The translations under genes were made by a program, and so were the position numbers. The notes beneath the pieces are model-generated. The model saw only the letters and a list, made by a program, of their open reading frames with translations. It was not told the origin of the DNA and did not search any database. Shown one piece after another: positions 8,845-17,413 of a DNA stretch of 23,602 nucleotides. How positions within the stretch are numbered: the first letter of the stretch is position 1; each line of letters opens with the position of its first letter. The stretch comes from Oscillospiraceae bacterium. Lineage in GTDB: Bacteria > Bacillota > Clostridia > Oscillospirales > Acutalibacteraceae. The DNA is taken from assembly GCA_003517915.1 (NCBI GenBank), contig DOZQ01000004.1, positions 1 through 23,602 on the forward strand, written 5' to 3'.

Positions 8845-10452
8845 GTGGACAAACGCAGAACACCAGGTGTCCGAAAAAATAGCGGCGGCGCCGCAGTAAA
8901 ATCCACATTGGCGGTGACCCTGTTTCTGCTGCTCAGCAAGGTGCTGGGTCTGGTCAGAGATATGGTCATAACCGCGAATTTCGGAGCCGGCACGGTCACC
9001 GACGCGTACAATATGGCGTACGGGCTTCCCACCATGATCCAGCTTGGCATCACGGCCTGCATTACCGCCACATTCATCCCCTCTTACACCAGAATCAGAA
9101 AGCAGGGGCGTCGCGGCGCCGATCGTTTTACCAGCCAGATGCTGAACATTACAATGCTGTTCGCGCTTGTGCTGGTCTGCGTGATTATGCTGTTTGCTCC
9201 GGCGGTGTCGCGGTTTATTGCGCCGTCTTATAAAGGCGAGGTTTTCGAGCTGACGGTGGAATATGTCCGGCTGATGATGCCCATGGTGGTTTTTATGGCC
9301 GGCATGATAGTCTTGCAGGGACTGCTGAACGCCAATAATTCCTATTCAATGCCACAGGTCGTAAGTCTTCCGACCAATATATTTATGGTGGTATTCGTAC
9401 TGCTGTTTTCATCCGACATGGGCGGTATTTCATTGCCGATAAGCGCGATGATCGGCTTTTCGCTTCAGTTCTTTTTTATTCTGCCGTTTGGGCTTCGCAA
9501 ATTCAGGTACAGCTTTTCTTTTGGATTTCGCAGCCGCGATATCCGCGCGGCGCTCAGGCTGATGGTGCCTGCGCTTTTTTCCACCGGCGTGAGCGAGGTC
9601 AATATGATGGTGGATCGGATGCTGTCATCAGGACTCGGCGAAAGCTCGGTTTCGGCCATTACCTACTCCAACCGCCTGACGGGCTTTGTAACCGGTACGG
9701 TCGTGACGGCGATTCTCACGGTAATTTATTCCCGCCTGAGCGAATACGCCGCGGACAAAAACGACCGGGGGCGAAAAAAACTCAAAAGCACCTTCAGTGC
9801 CGGCATGAATTTGATGCTGGCTGTGCTTATGCCGGTGACCGTTGTTTGCTATATGTTCCCAAGAGAGCTTGTCAGCGTAGTGTTTCAGCGGGGGCTGTTT
9901 GACGAGGCCGCGACCGATATCACCACCTACGCGTTTTGCTTTTATCTGCCTGTTATGTTTTTCGCGGCGGTAAGAGATATGACCACCCGCATGTTTTTCT
10001 CGCTCAGAGACACCAAAACACCAACGGTAAACGGGGTTATCTCACTTATTATCAATATTCTGCTCAATATTATTCTGGTTAGGTTTTTGGGGCTGGCCGG
10101 GCTCGCGGTCGCCTCAAGCGTCGCGATTATTGTGGCGTGCGGGCTGCTGTTTCTCTCACTGCGCAGAAAAATCGGCAGGCTGGGGATTAAACGAATTATA
10201 AGAGAGCTGATAAAACTGATTCCTGCGCTTGTAATACAGGCGGTTGTAATGCTGATTATCAAGTCGTTTATGGCTGGGCATAATCTGATTTTTATGCTGG
10301 CGGCCACCGTTTCGGCGGGACTTTTAGCGTTTGTGATCACGGCGTATATCTCACGGTCTCAAAGTGTTCGTGAGCTTATCGACATGATCGCGCTGAAAAT
10401 CGCAAAAATACTTTATAAACTCCTGTTCGCGCGGAAAAATAAGAAAAGATGA
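8845..10452 (+). CDS. murJ: Lipid II flippase MurJ (MviN family)
   Basis: Integral membrane flippase that moves lipid II across the membrane for peptidoglycan synthesis. The 535-residue protein is hydrophobic throughout, as expected for the MOP-superfamily fold with about 14 helices, and ends in a basic tail (ARKNKKR). The N-terminal signature SKVLGLVRDMVITANFGAG followed by VTDAY aligns with E. coli SRVLGFARD...ATDAF. R38 matches E. coli R24 and the R of YSNRL matches R270. K32 replaces R18, and E. coli R52 has no arginine counterpart (TMIQLGIT). The start is unusual: GTG 8845 lies 10 nt after AAGGA (8830-8834), while an overlapping ATG at 8841, better spaced from the same RBS, opens a 13-codon frame that stops at 8880. 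The gene has its own promoter and is separated from nrdR by 70 nt. Family assignment is firm. Confidence 0.93.
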   Translation: MDKRRTPGVRKNSGGAAVKSTLAVTLFLLLSKVLGLVRDMVITANFGAGTVTDAYNMAYGLPTMIQLGITACITATFIPSYTRIRKQGRRGADRFTSQMLNITMLFALVLVCVIMLFAPAVSRFIAPSYKGEVFELTVEYVRLMMPMVVFMAGMIVLQGLLNANNSYSMPQVVSLPTNIFMVVFVLLFSSDMGGISLPISAMIGFSLQFFFILPFGLRKFRYSFSFGFRSRDIRAALRLMVPALFSTGVSEVNMMVDRMLSSGLGESSVSAITYSNRLTGFVTGTVVTAILTVIYSRLSEYAADKNDRGRKKLKSTFSAGMNLMLAVLMPVTVVCYMFPRELVSVVFQRGLFDEAATDITTYAFCFYLPVMFFAAVRDMTTRMFFSLRDTKTPTVNGVISLIINILLNIILVRFLGLAGLAVASSVAIIVACGLLFLSLRRKIGRLGIKRIIRELIKLIPALVIQAVVMLIIKSFMAGHNLIFMLAATVSAGLLAFVITAYISRSQSVRELIDMIALKIAKILYKLLFARKNKKR

Positions 10453-10460
10453 TATTATAT

Positions 10461-10489
10461 TTGTATCTTACGGATAAAAATGATAAAAT
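10461..10489 (+). promoter_or_regulatory. Candidate promoter for nrdR
   Basis: TTGTAT (10461-10466) and TAAAAT (10484-10489) are spaced 17 nt apart in the 70-nt gap after murJ. The -10 matches five of six consensus positions and the -35 only three, so this is a moderate candidate. No palindrome resembling the NrdR box is obvious. Confidence 0.4.
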
Positions 10490-10522
10490 ATAAACTATAT
10501 AAATATTGCGGGGTGAGAGAGA

Positions 10523-10987
10523 ATGAAATGTCCGTTTTGTGGACACAGCGAAAGCAGGGTTATGGATTCCAGACCGACCGATGAGGGGGAACGGATACGG
10601 CGGCGGCGTGAATGCTCAAAATGTACCAAACGCTTTACCACCTATGAGATAATTGAAAGCCTTCCCATCATTGTTGTAAAAAAAGACAAATCCCGTGAGG
10701 CGTTTGACCGCAACAAGCTGCTCAACGGTATGCTAAGAGCCTGCGAAAAACGTCCGGTTCCAATTGATATTCTTGAAAAAACCATGGATGAAATCGAGAT
10801 GGTTTTGCAAAATTCTCTCGACCGTGAAATCACCTCGACCAAGATCGGTGAGCTGGTTATGGACAGTCTTAAGGGAATCGACGAAGTGGCATATGTGCGT
10901 TTCGCCTCGGTTTACCGGCAGTTCCGCGATATAAACACCTTTATGGATGAGCTTAGCAAGCTGCTGCTCGATAAAAGTGGAGATTAA
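10523..10987 (+). CDS. nrdR: Transcriptional repressor NrdR
   Basis: ATP/dATP-sensing repressor of ribonucleotide reductase genes, acting on DNA in the cytoplasm. At 154 residues it has the normal family length. The zinc ribbon is complete: C3-P-F-C6 and C31-S-K-C34, with the characteristic basic run RIRRRRE between them. An ATP-cone domain follows from about residue 49 ([20 protein letters not shown]) to about 140. GGGGTGAG (10510-10517) lies 5 nt before ATG 10523 and fixes the start. No ribonucleotide reductase gene lies in the window, so its targets are elsewhere. The gene is followed by a palindromic element and a terminator-like hairpin before fruK. Confidence 0.97.
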   Translation: MKCPFCGHSESRVMDSRPTDEGERIRRRRECSKCTKRFTTYEIIESLPIIVVKKDKSREAFDRNKLLNGMLRACEKRPVPIDILEKTMDEIEMVLQNSLDREITSTKIGELVMDSLKGIDEVAYVRFASVYRQFRDINTFMDELSKLLLDKSGD

Positions 10988-10994
10988 TACTTTA

Positions 10995-11070
10995 AATAAA
11001 CGCTGATTAAATGGAGTAATGGCGCACACAGTTCGCCACTACATTATTTGTGGTTTAATCAGCATTTATT
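10995..11070 (+). repeat. 76-bp imperfect palindrome (MITE-like or structured intergenic element)
   Basis: Terminal arms AATAAACGCTGATTAAA (10995-11011) and TTTAATCAGCATTTATT (11054-11070) are complementary at 16 of 17 positions. Inside, GTAATGGCG (11016-11024) pairs with CGCCACTAC (11034-11042) at 8 of 9, around a 9-nt loop. The element begins 8 nt after the nrdR stop. The nested symmetry and small size fit a miniature inverted-repeat element or a repetitive extragenic palindrome, but copy number cannot be judged from a single occurrence. A structured 3' end for nrdR is the alternative. There is no U-run after the right arm. Confidence 0.65.
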
Positions 11071-11078
11071 ACGGTCGA

Positions 11079-11108
11079 AGCCCGAAGTGTCACGCTTCGG
11101 GCTATTTT
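11079..11108 (+). terminator. Terminator-like hairpin in the fruK leader (possible attenuator)
   Basis: AGCCCGAAG (11079-11087) pairs perfectly with CTTCGGGCT (11095-11103) around a 7-nt loop and is followed by ATTTTAC. Stem quality is good and the U-tract is short. The hairpin ends only about 12 nt before the fruK ribosome binding site, so any fruK transcript from an upstream promoter must pass through it. It may terminate nrdR transcripts, attenuate fruK, or both. Confidence 0.6.
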
Positions 11109-11131
11109 ACAATGAAAAGGGGTGCCGGCGC

Positions 11132-12046
11132 TTGATTTACACCGTGACCTTAAATCCATCGCTAGATTACGTTATCTCTGTAGACGGCTTTAAATCCGGA
11201 GCGGTCAACCGTGCGCATGAAGCGCGGCTCAACGTCGGCGGCAAGGGCATAAACGTATCGGCCGCGCTTAAAAGTCTGGGATTTGAAAGCCTCGCGACCG
11301 GATTTATAGCGGGGTTTACCGGCGGCGCGATTGAAAGCGGCGTTCGTGAAATGGGTATAGCCGCCGACTTTATCCGGCTGCCCGCGGGACTTTCACGCAT
11401 AAACGTCAAGCTTAATACCGGAGAAGAGACTGAAATCAACGCGGCCGGGCCGGAGATTACCCCCGACGCAGCTGAAGAGCTGTTATCAAAGCTTGACCAT
11501 TTGCTGCGAAAAGATGATTTACTTGTACTGGCCGGAAGCCTGCCGCCGGGATTGCCCACAGATTTTTATCAAACCATTCTGCGCAGGCTGCGTAAACGGA
11601 ATATCCTGTCTGTAGTGGACACATCCGACTCCGCTTTTCTGGATACGCTTACGGAAAGGCCTTTTCTCATCAAGCCGAATGAATCTGAGTTGGGAGCGCT
11701 GTTTAATAAAGAACTCGAAACAAAGGAAGAAATAATTTCGTGCGCCGGAAATCTTAGAACTCGCGGCGCGCACAACGTGCTGGTTTCACGCGCGGAAAAA
11801 GGCGCGCTGCTTTTGGCACAGGACGGCGGGGTTTATGAAATCGGTGCGGCGCCGGGCAAAGCTGTGAATTCCGTGGGGGCCGGAGACGCTATGGTCGCCG
11901 GCTTTATAGCGGGATGGCTGCGCACGAAAAATTACCGCGAAGCGCTCAAGCTGGGTACCGCTGCGGGAGGAGCCACGGCGTTTTCGCGGGGTATAGCGAC
12001 GGGAAAAGAAATAGAACAGATATTTGCGCAGATTGAAAAACCGTAA
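11132..12046 (+). CDS. fruK: 1-phosphofructokinase (PfkB family)
   Basis: Cytoplasmic sugar kinase that phosphorylates fructose 1-phosphate to fructose 1,6-bisphosphate; related tagatose-6-phosphate kinases are the main alternative. The start is TTG 11132, with AAGGGG (11117-11122) 9 nt upstream, giving the canonical family N-terminus (M)IYTVTLNPSLDYV and 304 residues, the normal length. An in-frame upstream extension to 11048 would run through the terminator-like hairpin and is not credible. The substrate/ribokinase signature GGKGIN is at 36-41. The ATP/anion-hole signature NSVGAGDAMVAGF carries the catalytic base D252. No fructose PTS gene is adjacent, so the sugar source is not shown by context. 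Expression may depend on read-through of the hairpin just upstream. Confidence 0.88.
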   Translation: MIYTVTLNPSLDYVISVDGFKSGAVNRAHEARLNVGGKGINVSAALKSLGFESLATGFIAGFTGGAIESGVREMGIAADFIRLPAGLSRINVKLNTGEETEINAAGPEITPDAAEELLSKLDHLLRKDDLLVLAGSLPPGLPTDFYQTILRRLRKRNILSVVDTSDSAFLDTLTERPFLIKPNESELGALFNKELETKEEIISCAGNLRTRGAHNVLVSRAEKGALLLAQDGGVYEIGAAPGKAVNSVGAGDAMVAGFIAGWLRTKNYREALKLGTAAGGATAFSRGIATGKEIEQIFAQIEKP

Positions 12047-12086
12047 ATCGGAGTATGCAAACGGAATAAAATTAACCTCTTTATGC

Positions 12087-12116
12087 TTGTATTATATGCC
12101 GCACATAATATATAAT
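12087..12116 (+). promoter_or_regulatory. Candidate promoter upstream of tepA
   Basis: TTGTAT (12087-12092), an 18-nt spacer and a perfect TATAAT (12111-12116) lie in an AT-rich part of the 157-nt gap after fruK. The -10 is embedded in a 14-bp perfect palindrome, ATAATAATTATTAT (12112-12125), which could be an operator or simply AT-rich sequence. This is the best candidate start for the tepA-to-rimI cluster. Confidence 0.45.
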
Positions 12117-12203
12117 AATTATTATGCCGTATGCCCCTAAGTATGAAACCCTCTTTTTTTGAGACACTAGGAACATAGTTTCAGATGAAGGGATGGCGGT
12201 TTT

Positions 12204-12992
12204 ATGGATGAAAAAGTCACAGCCGGCCATAAAAACGAAGGCGGCGAACCGATTCCCGAGGTTCCCGGGACGCCGGAAGCACAGCCTGAACAGGAAGACG
12301 GCGGAGGCGAAAACCGTGAGATTGAATCGCGGCAGCTTGAGCAGATAAGAGAAATGGGCTCCATCACAACCGCCAAGGGCAAGCATCTGCTTCACTGCCT
12401 GACCGTGGTCGGTCAGGTTGAGGGACATTATATTCTGCCCTCCCAGAACAAAACCACAAAATATGAGCATGTTATCCCGCAGCTCGTCGCGATTGAGGAA
12501 GAACCGGATATCAAGGGTCTGATAATCATTTTAAATACGGTCGGCGGCGATGTGGAAGCGGGGCTGGCCATAGCGGAGCTGGTGGCAGGCATGAGCAAGC
12601 CCACGGTGTCGCTGGTGCTCGGGGGCGGACATTCCATCGGCGTGCCGCTGGCGGTGTCGGCGAAAAAGTCGTTTATCGCGCCCTCGGCAACAATGACGAT
12701 ACATCCGGTGCGCATGAGCGGGCTGGTGCTGGGGGTGCCGCAAACCCTTTCTTATTTTGACAAAATGCAGGAGCGTATCTCCCGCTTTGTAACCTCCAAC
12801 AGCAGAATCGAGGCGGAGCGATTCAAGCAGCTTATGATGAATACCGGCGAAATGGTAGCCGATGTCGGTACGGTTCTCGACGGCGACACCGCCGTGCAGG
12901 AGGGTCTGATCGATTCTTTGGGCAGCCTGTCCGACGCGCTAGGCGCTTTGTACGAAATGATTGACGCGCGCCCTGCTGAGGAGGGTCGCTGA
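12204..12992 (+). CDS. tepA: ClpP-family serine protease TepA (translocation-enhancing protein)
   Basis: ClpP-fold peptidase of the TepA/YmfB group, associated in Bacillus with secretory protein handling or signal-peptide degradation. The 262-residue protein has a low-complexity acidic, Pro-rich N-terminus (about 1-50), then the ClpP core: [20 protein letters not shown], the nucleophile motif [10 protein letters not shown] with S144, and TIHPVRMSG with H167. S-H spacing (23) is close to ClpP (25). By eye the third-residue Asp of ClpP is not in the expected place ([10 protein letters not shown]), so the triad may be altered. ATG 12204 has AAGGGA at 12188-12193. Its stop codon overlaps the ylzJ start (TGATG), so translation is coupled. 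The tepA-ylzJ-ftsK association matches the Bacillus order tepA-ylzJ-spoIIIE, which strengthens the identification. Confidence 0.9.
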   Translation: MDEKVTAGHKNEGGEPIPEVPGTPEAQPEQEDGGGENREIESRQLEQIREMGSITTAKGKHLLHCLTVVGQVEGHYILPSQNKTTKYEHVIPQLVAIEEEPDIKGLIIILNTVGGDVEAGLAIAELVAGMSKPTVSLVLGGGHSIGVPLAVSAKKSFIAPSATMTIHPVRMSGLVLGVPQTLSYFDKMQERISRFVTSNSRIEAERFKQLMMNTGEMVADVGTVLDGDTAVQEGLIDSLGSLSDALGALYEMIDARPAEEGR

Positions 12993-13207
12993 TGGTGCTT
13001 TATACTACCGAGCCGTATGAGCTTATTTTCGGGTGTGAAACTAAACCGCCCGAAACACGCATGGAGCAAACTCCGTTTGGCAAGCTGGAAATAAACGCGC
13101 TTACTGGCACAATAAGCCGGATTATTTCCACTGACCCAAGGGCGTATCTCGACACCGGGATAAATCCGGGCTCAGTGTTTATGAAAAACCGCTCCGGGCA
13201 GAGGTAA
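12992..13207 (+). CDS. ylzJ: YlzJ-like small protein
   Basis: A 71-residue protein of unknown biochemical role. The N-terminus [14 protein letters not shown] matches the YlzJ-like family pattern (M-I/V-L-Y-T-x-x-P-x-E-x-I/V-F), and the length is typical. The central PFGKLEINALTGTISRIIST reads as short beta-strands; the tail NPGSVFMKN fits the family's mixed ending. There is no signal peptide or membrane segment. Identification is supported mainly by position: it overlaps the tepA stop by one base and lies upstream of ftsK, as in Bacillus and Clostridia. GAGGAGGG (12978-12985) inside the end of tepA serves as RBS, 6 nt from ATG. Its last codons form the left arm of a hairpin with the downstream gap. 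Confidence 0.85.
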   Translation: MVLYTTEPYELIFGCETKPPETRMEQTPFGKLEINALTGTISRIISTDPRAYLDTGINPGSVFMKNRSGQR

Positions 13208-13222
13208 CGGCGGCTGCCCGGA
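13193..13222 (+). terminator. Weak terminator-like hairpin between ylzJ and uppP
   Basis: TCCGGGCAG (13193-13201, inside the last ylzJ codons) pairs perfectly with CTGCCCGGA (13214-13222) across a 12-nt loop that holds the stop codon. The first U-rich bases (ATTTT) come only after about 8 nt, so strong termination is unlikely. It may give partial polarity between tepA-ylzJ and uppP. Confidence 0.35.
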
Positions 13223-13284
13223 CATACATATTTTAAGATAAAACTAATGCAAAAACTCAAACTGATTATAGGGGGAGAAAAACC

Positions 13285-14193
13285 ATGTCGATTTTTGACG
13301 CTATTATTCAGGGGATTATCCAGGGGCTGACCGAATTTTTACCGATTTCAAGCAGCGGGCACCTAGCGCTATACCAGCATCTTGTCGGGCAGTCTGGGGC
13401 TCAGGGACTCTTATTCGCGGTGCTTTTACATATGGGCACGCTGCTGGCGGTCATAATTGTTTATCATAAAACGATAATCACGCTGCTCAAAGAAATTTTA
13501 TATCTGCTCAGGGATATTTTTACCGGGCGATTCACGGTTAAAAGAATGGACTCCAACCGCCGCATGCTGCTCATGATGATTTTGTCTTCCGCTATGCTTC
13601 TACCGCTTGTGCTTCCGCTTATTCCCGGAAAAGACGGCATGTCCTCTTTGGTCGATTTGTTTACGCCGGTCACGCAGGGGAAAATGATATGGGTCGTGGG
13701 CATTTGCTTTATTTTGACCGCCTGCCTTCTGCTGATATCCTCGCGTATTCTGAAAAGGAATGCGCCGCGCCACAAGGACGCGACGGCAAAGGACGCTGCC
13801 GCGATAGGCATAGCTCAGGCGCTTGCGGCTTTGCTGCCGGGAGTATCCCGCTCAGGCTCAACCGTGTCGGCCGGGCTTATCTGCGGCCTGCGCAAGGACT
13901 ATGTCATCAAGTATTCGTTTGTGCTGAGCATCCCGGCGATTTTAGCCGCGAACGTAATGGAACTCAAAGACGCGCTGGAGGTAAAGGAAGCCTTTTCGGT
14001 AGCGCCCGCCTTAATCGGTATGCTGGTTGCCGCCGTGGCTGGAGTCGCCGCCATAAAGGCGATTATCTGGCTGGTGCGCAATAACAAATACGCTTTTTTC
14101 GGCTACTATTGCCTGGCCGCCGGTGTGCTTGTAATAATTATGAGCATTATTGAGGGCGCGAACGGCGTGGACAGCATTTTAAAGCTGTTTTAG
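13285..14193 (+). CDS. uppP: Undecaprenyl-diphosphatase UppP (BacA)
   Basis: Membrane phosphatase that converts undecaprenyl diphosphate to the monophosphate, recycling the lipid carrier for peptidoglycan and other polymers; extra copies can give bacitracin tolerance. At 302 residues it is slightly longer than the usual 265-285. The (E/Q)xxxE motif appears as Q13-G-L-T-E17-FLPISSSGHL with H26, and the second active-site loop as LLPGVSRSGST with R189. Several hydrophobic helices follow, consistent with the family fold. AGGGGG (13271-13276) lies 8 nt before ATG 13285. It sits inside the otherwise conserved ylzJ-ftsK interval, so it is probably co-expressed with the cluster. Together with murJ it covers two steps of lipid-carrier traffic in this window. 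Confidence 0.95.
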   Translation: MSIFDAIIQGIIQGLTEFLPISSSGHLALYQHLVGQSGAQGLLFAVLLHMGTLLAVIIVYHKTIITLLKEILYLLRDIFTGRFTVKRMDSNRRMLLMMILSSAMLLPLVLPLIPGKDGMSSLVDLFTPVTQGKMIWVVGICFILTACLLLISSRILKRNAPRHKDATAKDAAAIGIAQALAALLPGVSRSGSTVSAGLICGLRKDYVIKYSFVLSIPAILAANVMELKDALEVKEAFSVAPALIGMLVAAVAGVAAIKAIIWLVRNNKYAFFGYYCLAAGVLVIIMSIIEGANGVDSILKLF

Positions 14194-14202
14194 GGCAATT
14201 TG

Positions 14203-14898
14203 ATGGAAAAATCATACCTGAAAATCAAGGATATTTACGCGGTTTTATGGGGCGCAAAATCGGATAAGCTTTATATTTATGTCCACGGGAAAAAAGGAAA
14301 TAAAGAAGATGCGGAGCTTTTCGCCGAAAAAGCCGCGGCTAAAGGCTTTCAGGTACTTAGCTTTGACATTCCCGGACATGGGGATCGAACGGAAGAACAA
14401 TACCCCTATGTACCGTGGAACGGTGCGCGGGACTTGGATATTATAGGAGAATACGCCCGCAGTGGATGGGATGAAGTTTCTTTGTGTGCTGTCAGTATAG
14501 GAGCCTATTTCAGTTTGCTCGCGTACGGTGAAGTTTTTCTTAGAAAATGCTTATTTCTTTCCCCTATACTTAACATGGAGCTTCTTATACAAAATATGAT
14601 GAAATGGTTTAACGTAGATGAAGAAACGCTACGGGAAAAACAGGAAATCCCGACGCCGATGGATGAAACACTGAGCTGGGATTATTACCGCTATGTGCGG
14701 GAAAATCCGATAACCAAATGGAATGTGCCGACAGCGATTTTATACGGTTCACAGGACGGCTTGACCGAACGTAAGACAGCCGAGGGGTTTGCGGAGCGTT
14801 TTAGCTGTAAGTTAACCGTTTTAGAAGGCGGCGGACATTGGTTTCAAACAAAGCGTGAGCTTACATTTTTAAGCAGATGGCTTGACGAACAAATATAA
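14203..14898 (+). CDS. Alpha/beta-hydrolase fold protein
   Basis: Small cytoplasmic hydrolase of unknown substrate, 231 residues without signal peptide. The fold is seen from YIYVHGKKG (oxyanion strand), [10 protein letters not shown], the nucleophile elbow AVSIGAY with S98, [10 protein letters not shown] with D185 and GGGHWF with H212, giving a complete Ser-Asp-His triad in the right order. The elbow has Ala in place of the first Gly of G-x-S-x-G. A cap segment rich in aromatic residues lies around 125-165. ATG 14203 is 9 nt after the uppP stop, with only a poor RBS (AGGG at 14192-14195), so translation probably depends on coupling to uppP. TTG 14200 is an alternative start. Context with cell-envelope genes hints at a lipid or ester substrate, but nothing in the sequence proves it. 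Confidence 0.8.
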   Translation: MEKSYLKIKDIYAVLWGAKSDKLYIYVHGKKGNKEDAELFAEKAAAKGFQVLSFDIPGHGDRTEEQYPYVPWNGARDLDIIGEYARSGWDEVSLCAVSIGAYFSLLAYGEVFLRKCLFLSPILNMELLIQNMMKWFNVDEETLREKQEIPTPMDETLSWDYYRYVRENPITKWNVPTAILYGSQDGLTERKTAEGFAERFSCKLTVLEGGGHWFQTKRELTFLSRWLDEQI

Positions 14899-14917
14899 TC
14901 ATAAAGAGGGGAAAGCG

Positions 14918-17377
14918 ATGGCTGTAAGCAAAAACAAAGAAAGAGCTCCCGCCGGCGCGCGCGGCGGTTCCCGGAGCAGAGGAAAACCGCCGGGCAAAGC
15001 GGGCGGCAACCGTCAGTTGTGGGCGGTCGTACTGTTCGCATCCGCCGTTTTTTTTCTCTGTGTCGCGCTTATAAAGGGCAGCAATATCTGGAGCGCGCTG
15101 CATAATTTTATGTTCGGTATCTTCGGCGTCTGCGCTTACATATGGCCGTTTCTGCTTGGATATGTCGCGATAATCTGCGCGCTTGACCATTCCGGCACAA
15201 AGGTAGGGAACAAGATTTGGGAATCGGCGCTTATGCTTGTATTTATAGGCGCGGCCATCGATATTTTCAGCCAGCCTAAAGGCTCCAAGGGCTTTTTCGC
15301 TTATATTTCCGGGCAATATTCCCAGGGGATGGTGAAAAACGGCGGAGGATTTCTCGGCGCCGTGCTGGGCTATCCGCTCGGCTCCCTGTTCGGCAAAACA
15401 GGAGCGGGCATAATTATTATTCTGCTGATTTTTGTCCTGCTTATGTTCATAACCGGTACAACCCTTATCGCCCTTTTTAAAACGATATGGAAACCGGTAA
15501 AGCATATTGAAAAAACCGCAAAACGCCGTCAGGAAAGATATGCCGAGGAAGAGGCACAGCAGCAGCGTAAGCCGCAGTTCGCCATAGATTTGCCTACGGG
15601 ATATGAAAATGAGTTTGAACCGTACAAACAGGAAAGTAAGCCGGAAAAAATCAGCGACAAGCAAAAGCATCTTATTGACGCTTACCGTTCGGAGGAAATT
15701 ATAACCGGGCGGACCAAGAAATCTGAAAGTAAAAAGAAGAACGCGCCGGTGGATGTCCCGCTGGACGAAATAATAAGCAAAGCGGGCACGACATTGCCGG
15801 ACGAAGTCGCCTACACGCCGAAAAAAGGCAAGCTAAGCTCGTCGGAGCAGGCGGCTATTGCCGCGGAGATACGGCAAACGGCGGGTATCCGGGTGGACTC
15901 AGCAGATGCGGGCGCTTACCGTTATCCTCCCGTTTCACTGCTGGACAAGCCCAAAAAACCAAGCGGTGCCAATGTTTCGGAGGAGCTTAAATCCAACGCC
16001 GCAAGACTGGTGGAAACGCTGCGCAGCTTTGGGGTGGAAACCCGAATTATCGACATCAGCAGGGGTCCCGCGGTCACGCGTTATGAGCTTCAGCCCTCCG
16101 CCGGGGTGAAAATCAGCAAGATCACAAATTTAGCGGACGATATCGCGCTGAACCTGGCTACGGCCGGGGTTCGCATAGAAGCGCCGATTCCGAACAAGGC
16201 GGCGGTCGGCATAGAGGTTCCCAACAAAATCACCAGTGTGGTAAATATGCGCGATCTTTTAGAATCCAGCCAGTTTTTGGCGTCTAAATCGAGGCTGTCG
16301 GTCGCGCTCGGCAAGGATATTGCCGGCAACGTGACACTAGCCGATATTGCGAAAATGCCGCATGTGCTCATAGCCGGAGCGACCGGCTCGGGTAAATCGG
16401 TGTGTATAAATTCGATTATTATAAGCCTTTTATATAAGGCCTCACCCGAAGAGGTCAAACTGCTCATGATTGATCCAAAGGTGGTGGAGCTTGGCATTTA
16501 CAACGGGATACCGCACCTGCTTGTGCCGGTAGTCACCGACCCGCGCAAGGCGGCCGGGGCTTTAGGCTGGGCGGTTACCGAAATGCTCAAGCGTTATAAA
16601 CTGTTTGCCGACGCAAATGTCCGCGATCTAAAGGCGTACAACAGGCTTTGTGAACGAAAGGACGGCATGGAAAAGCTGCCGGAAATCGTCATTATAATAG
16701 ACGAGCTGGCCGACCTTATGATGGCTGCTCCAAACGAAGTCGAGGATTCTATTTGCCGCTTAGCCCAGATGGCGCGCGCGGCGGGCATGCACCTTGTAAT
16801 AGCGACGCAGCGCCCGTCGGTCGACGTAATCACGGGCATCATTAAGGCAAATATCCCAAGCCGCATCGCGTTCGCGGTGTCGTCGCAGGTGGATTCCAGA
16901 ACTATTTTGGATATGGGCGGGGCGGACAAGCTGCTCGGCAAGGGGGATATGCTGTTTTCTCCGGTCGGTTCGGCAAAGCCTGTGCGCGTGCAGGGCTGTT
17001 TTGTCAGTGATAAGGAAGTCGAATCGGTGGTGGAGTTTGTCAAAGGCCGTGAGCAGCGCCAGCAGTATGACGAGGAGATAATGGAGGAAATCGAGAAACA
17101 GGCAGTGGCGGAAAAAGGCGCCAAGCGCGGCGCCGGAGCCGACGAAACCGATACGGGCGACGAGATGCTCCCGCAGGCGGTCGAATGCGTGGTCGAAGCG
17201 GGGCAGGCATCCACTTCCCTTTTGCAGCGCAAGCTAAAGCTCGGTTACGCGCGCGCCGCTAGGATTATGGACGAGATGGAGCAGCGCGGGATTATAGGGC
17301 CGTTTGAGGGGGCGAAGCCCCGGCAGGTGCTGCTTAGCCGGCAGCAATGGCTCGAAATGCGCGCGCGGAATGATTAG
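14918..17377 (+). CDS. ftsK: DNA translocase FtsK/SpoIIIE
   Basis: Septum-located ATP-driven pump that clears chromosomal DNA during division or sporulation. The start is ATG 14918, 6 nt after AAAGAGGGG (14903-14911), giving 819 residues; an upstream TTG would overlap the preceding gene and precede the RBS. Order: basic N-terminal tail 1-30; four membrane helices between about 30 and 195; acidic/Gln-rich linker to about 340; the alpha/beta motor with Walker A GATGSGKS (487-494) and Walker B IIIDELAD (D595/E596); and a winged-helix gamma domain from about 750 ([20 protein letters not shown]) that reads the polarity sequences. Length and layout fit the SpoIIIE/SftA-type branch with four transmembrane segments. 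Its position downstream of tepA-ylzJ matches spoIIIE in Bacillus. Whether it acts in division, sporulation or both cannot be told here. Confidence 0.96.
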   Translation: MAVSKNKERAPAGARGGSRSRGKPPGKAGGNRQLWAVVLFASAVFFLCVALIKGSNIWSALHNFMFGIFGVCAYIWPFLLGYVAIICALDHSGTKVGNKIWESALMLVFIGAAIDIFSQPKGSKGFFAYISGQYSQGMVKNGGGFLGAVLGYPLGSLFGKTGAGIIIILLIFVLLMFITGTTLIALFKTIWKPVKHIEKTAKRRQERYAEEEAQQQRKPQFAIDLPTGYENEFEPYKQESKPEKISDKQKHLIDAYRSEEIITGRTKKSESKKKNAPVDVPLDEIISKAGTTLPDEVAYTPKKGKLSSSEQAAIAAEIRQTAGIRVDSADAGAYRYPPVSLLDKPKKPSGANVSEELKSNAARLVETLRSFGVETRIIDISRGPAVTRYELQPSAGVKISKITNLADDIALNLATAGVRIEAPIPNKAAVGIEVPNKITSVVNMRDLLESSQFLASKSRLSVALGKDIAGNVTLADIAKMPHVLIAGATGSGKSVCINSIIISLLYKASPEEVKLLMIDPKVVELGIYNGIPHLLVPVVTDPRKAAGALGWAVTEMLKRYKLFADANVRDLKAYNRLCERKDGMEKLPEIVIIIDELADLMMAAPNEVEDSICRLAQMARAAGMHLVIATQRPSVDVITGIIKANIPSRIAFAVSSQVDSRTILDMGGADKLLGKGDMLFSPVGSAKPVRVQGCFVSDKEVESVVEFVKGREQRQQYDEEIMEEIEKQAVAEKGAKRGAGADETDTGDEMLPQAVECVVEAGQASTSLLQRKLKLGYARAARIMDEMEQRGIIGPFEGAKPRQVLLSRQQWLEMRARND

Positions 17378-17413
17378 AGCAGATGATTATTCTATATTGA
17401 AAGGCGGCGTATT

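Noticed and set aside
10453..10522. Search for an NrdR box upstream of nrdR
   Set aside because: No pair of palindromic NrdR-box-like sequences could be recognised in the 70-nt gap.
11048..11131. N-terminal extension of fruK to 11048
   Set aside because: It would run through the palindrome arm and the terminator-like hairpin, and the canonical PfkB N-terminus starts at TTG 11132 with a good RBS.
13689..14084. A 131-codon plus-strand frame inside uppP
   Set aside because: It is a shifted frame within a well-conserved gene and shows no motif.
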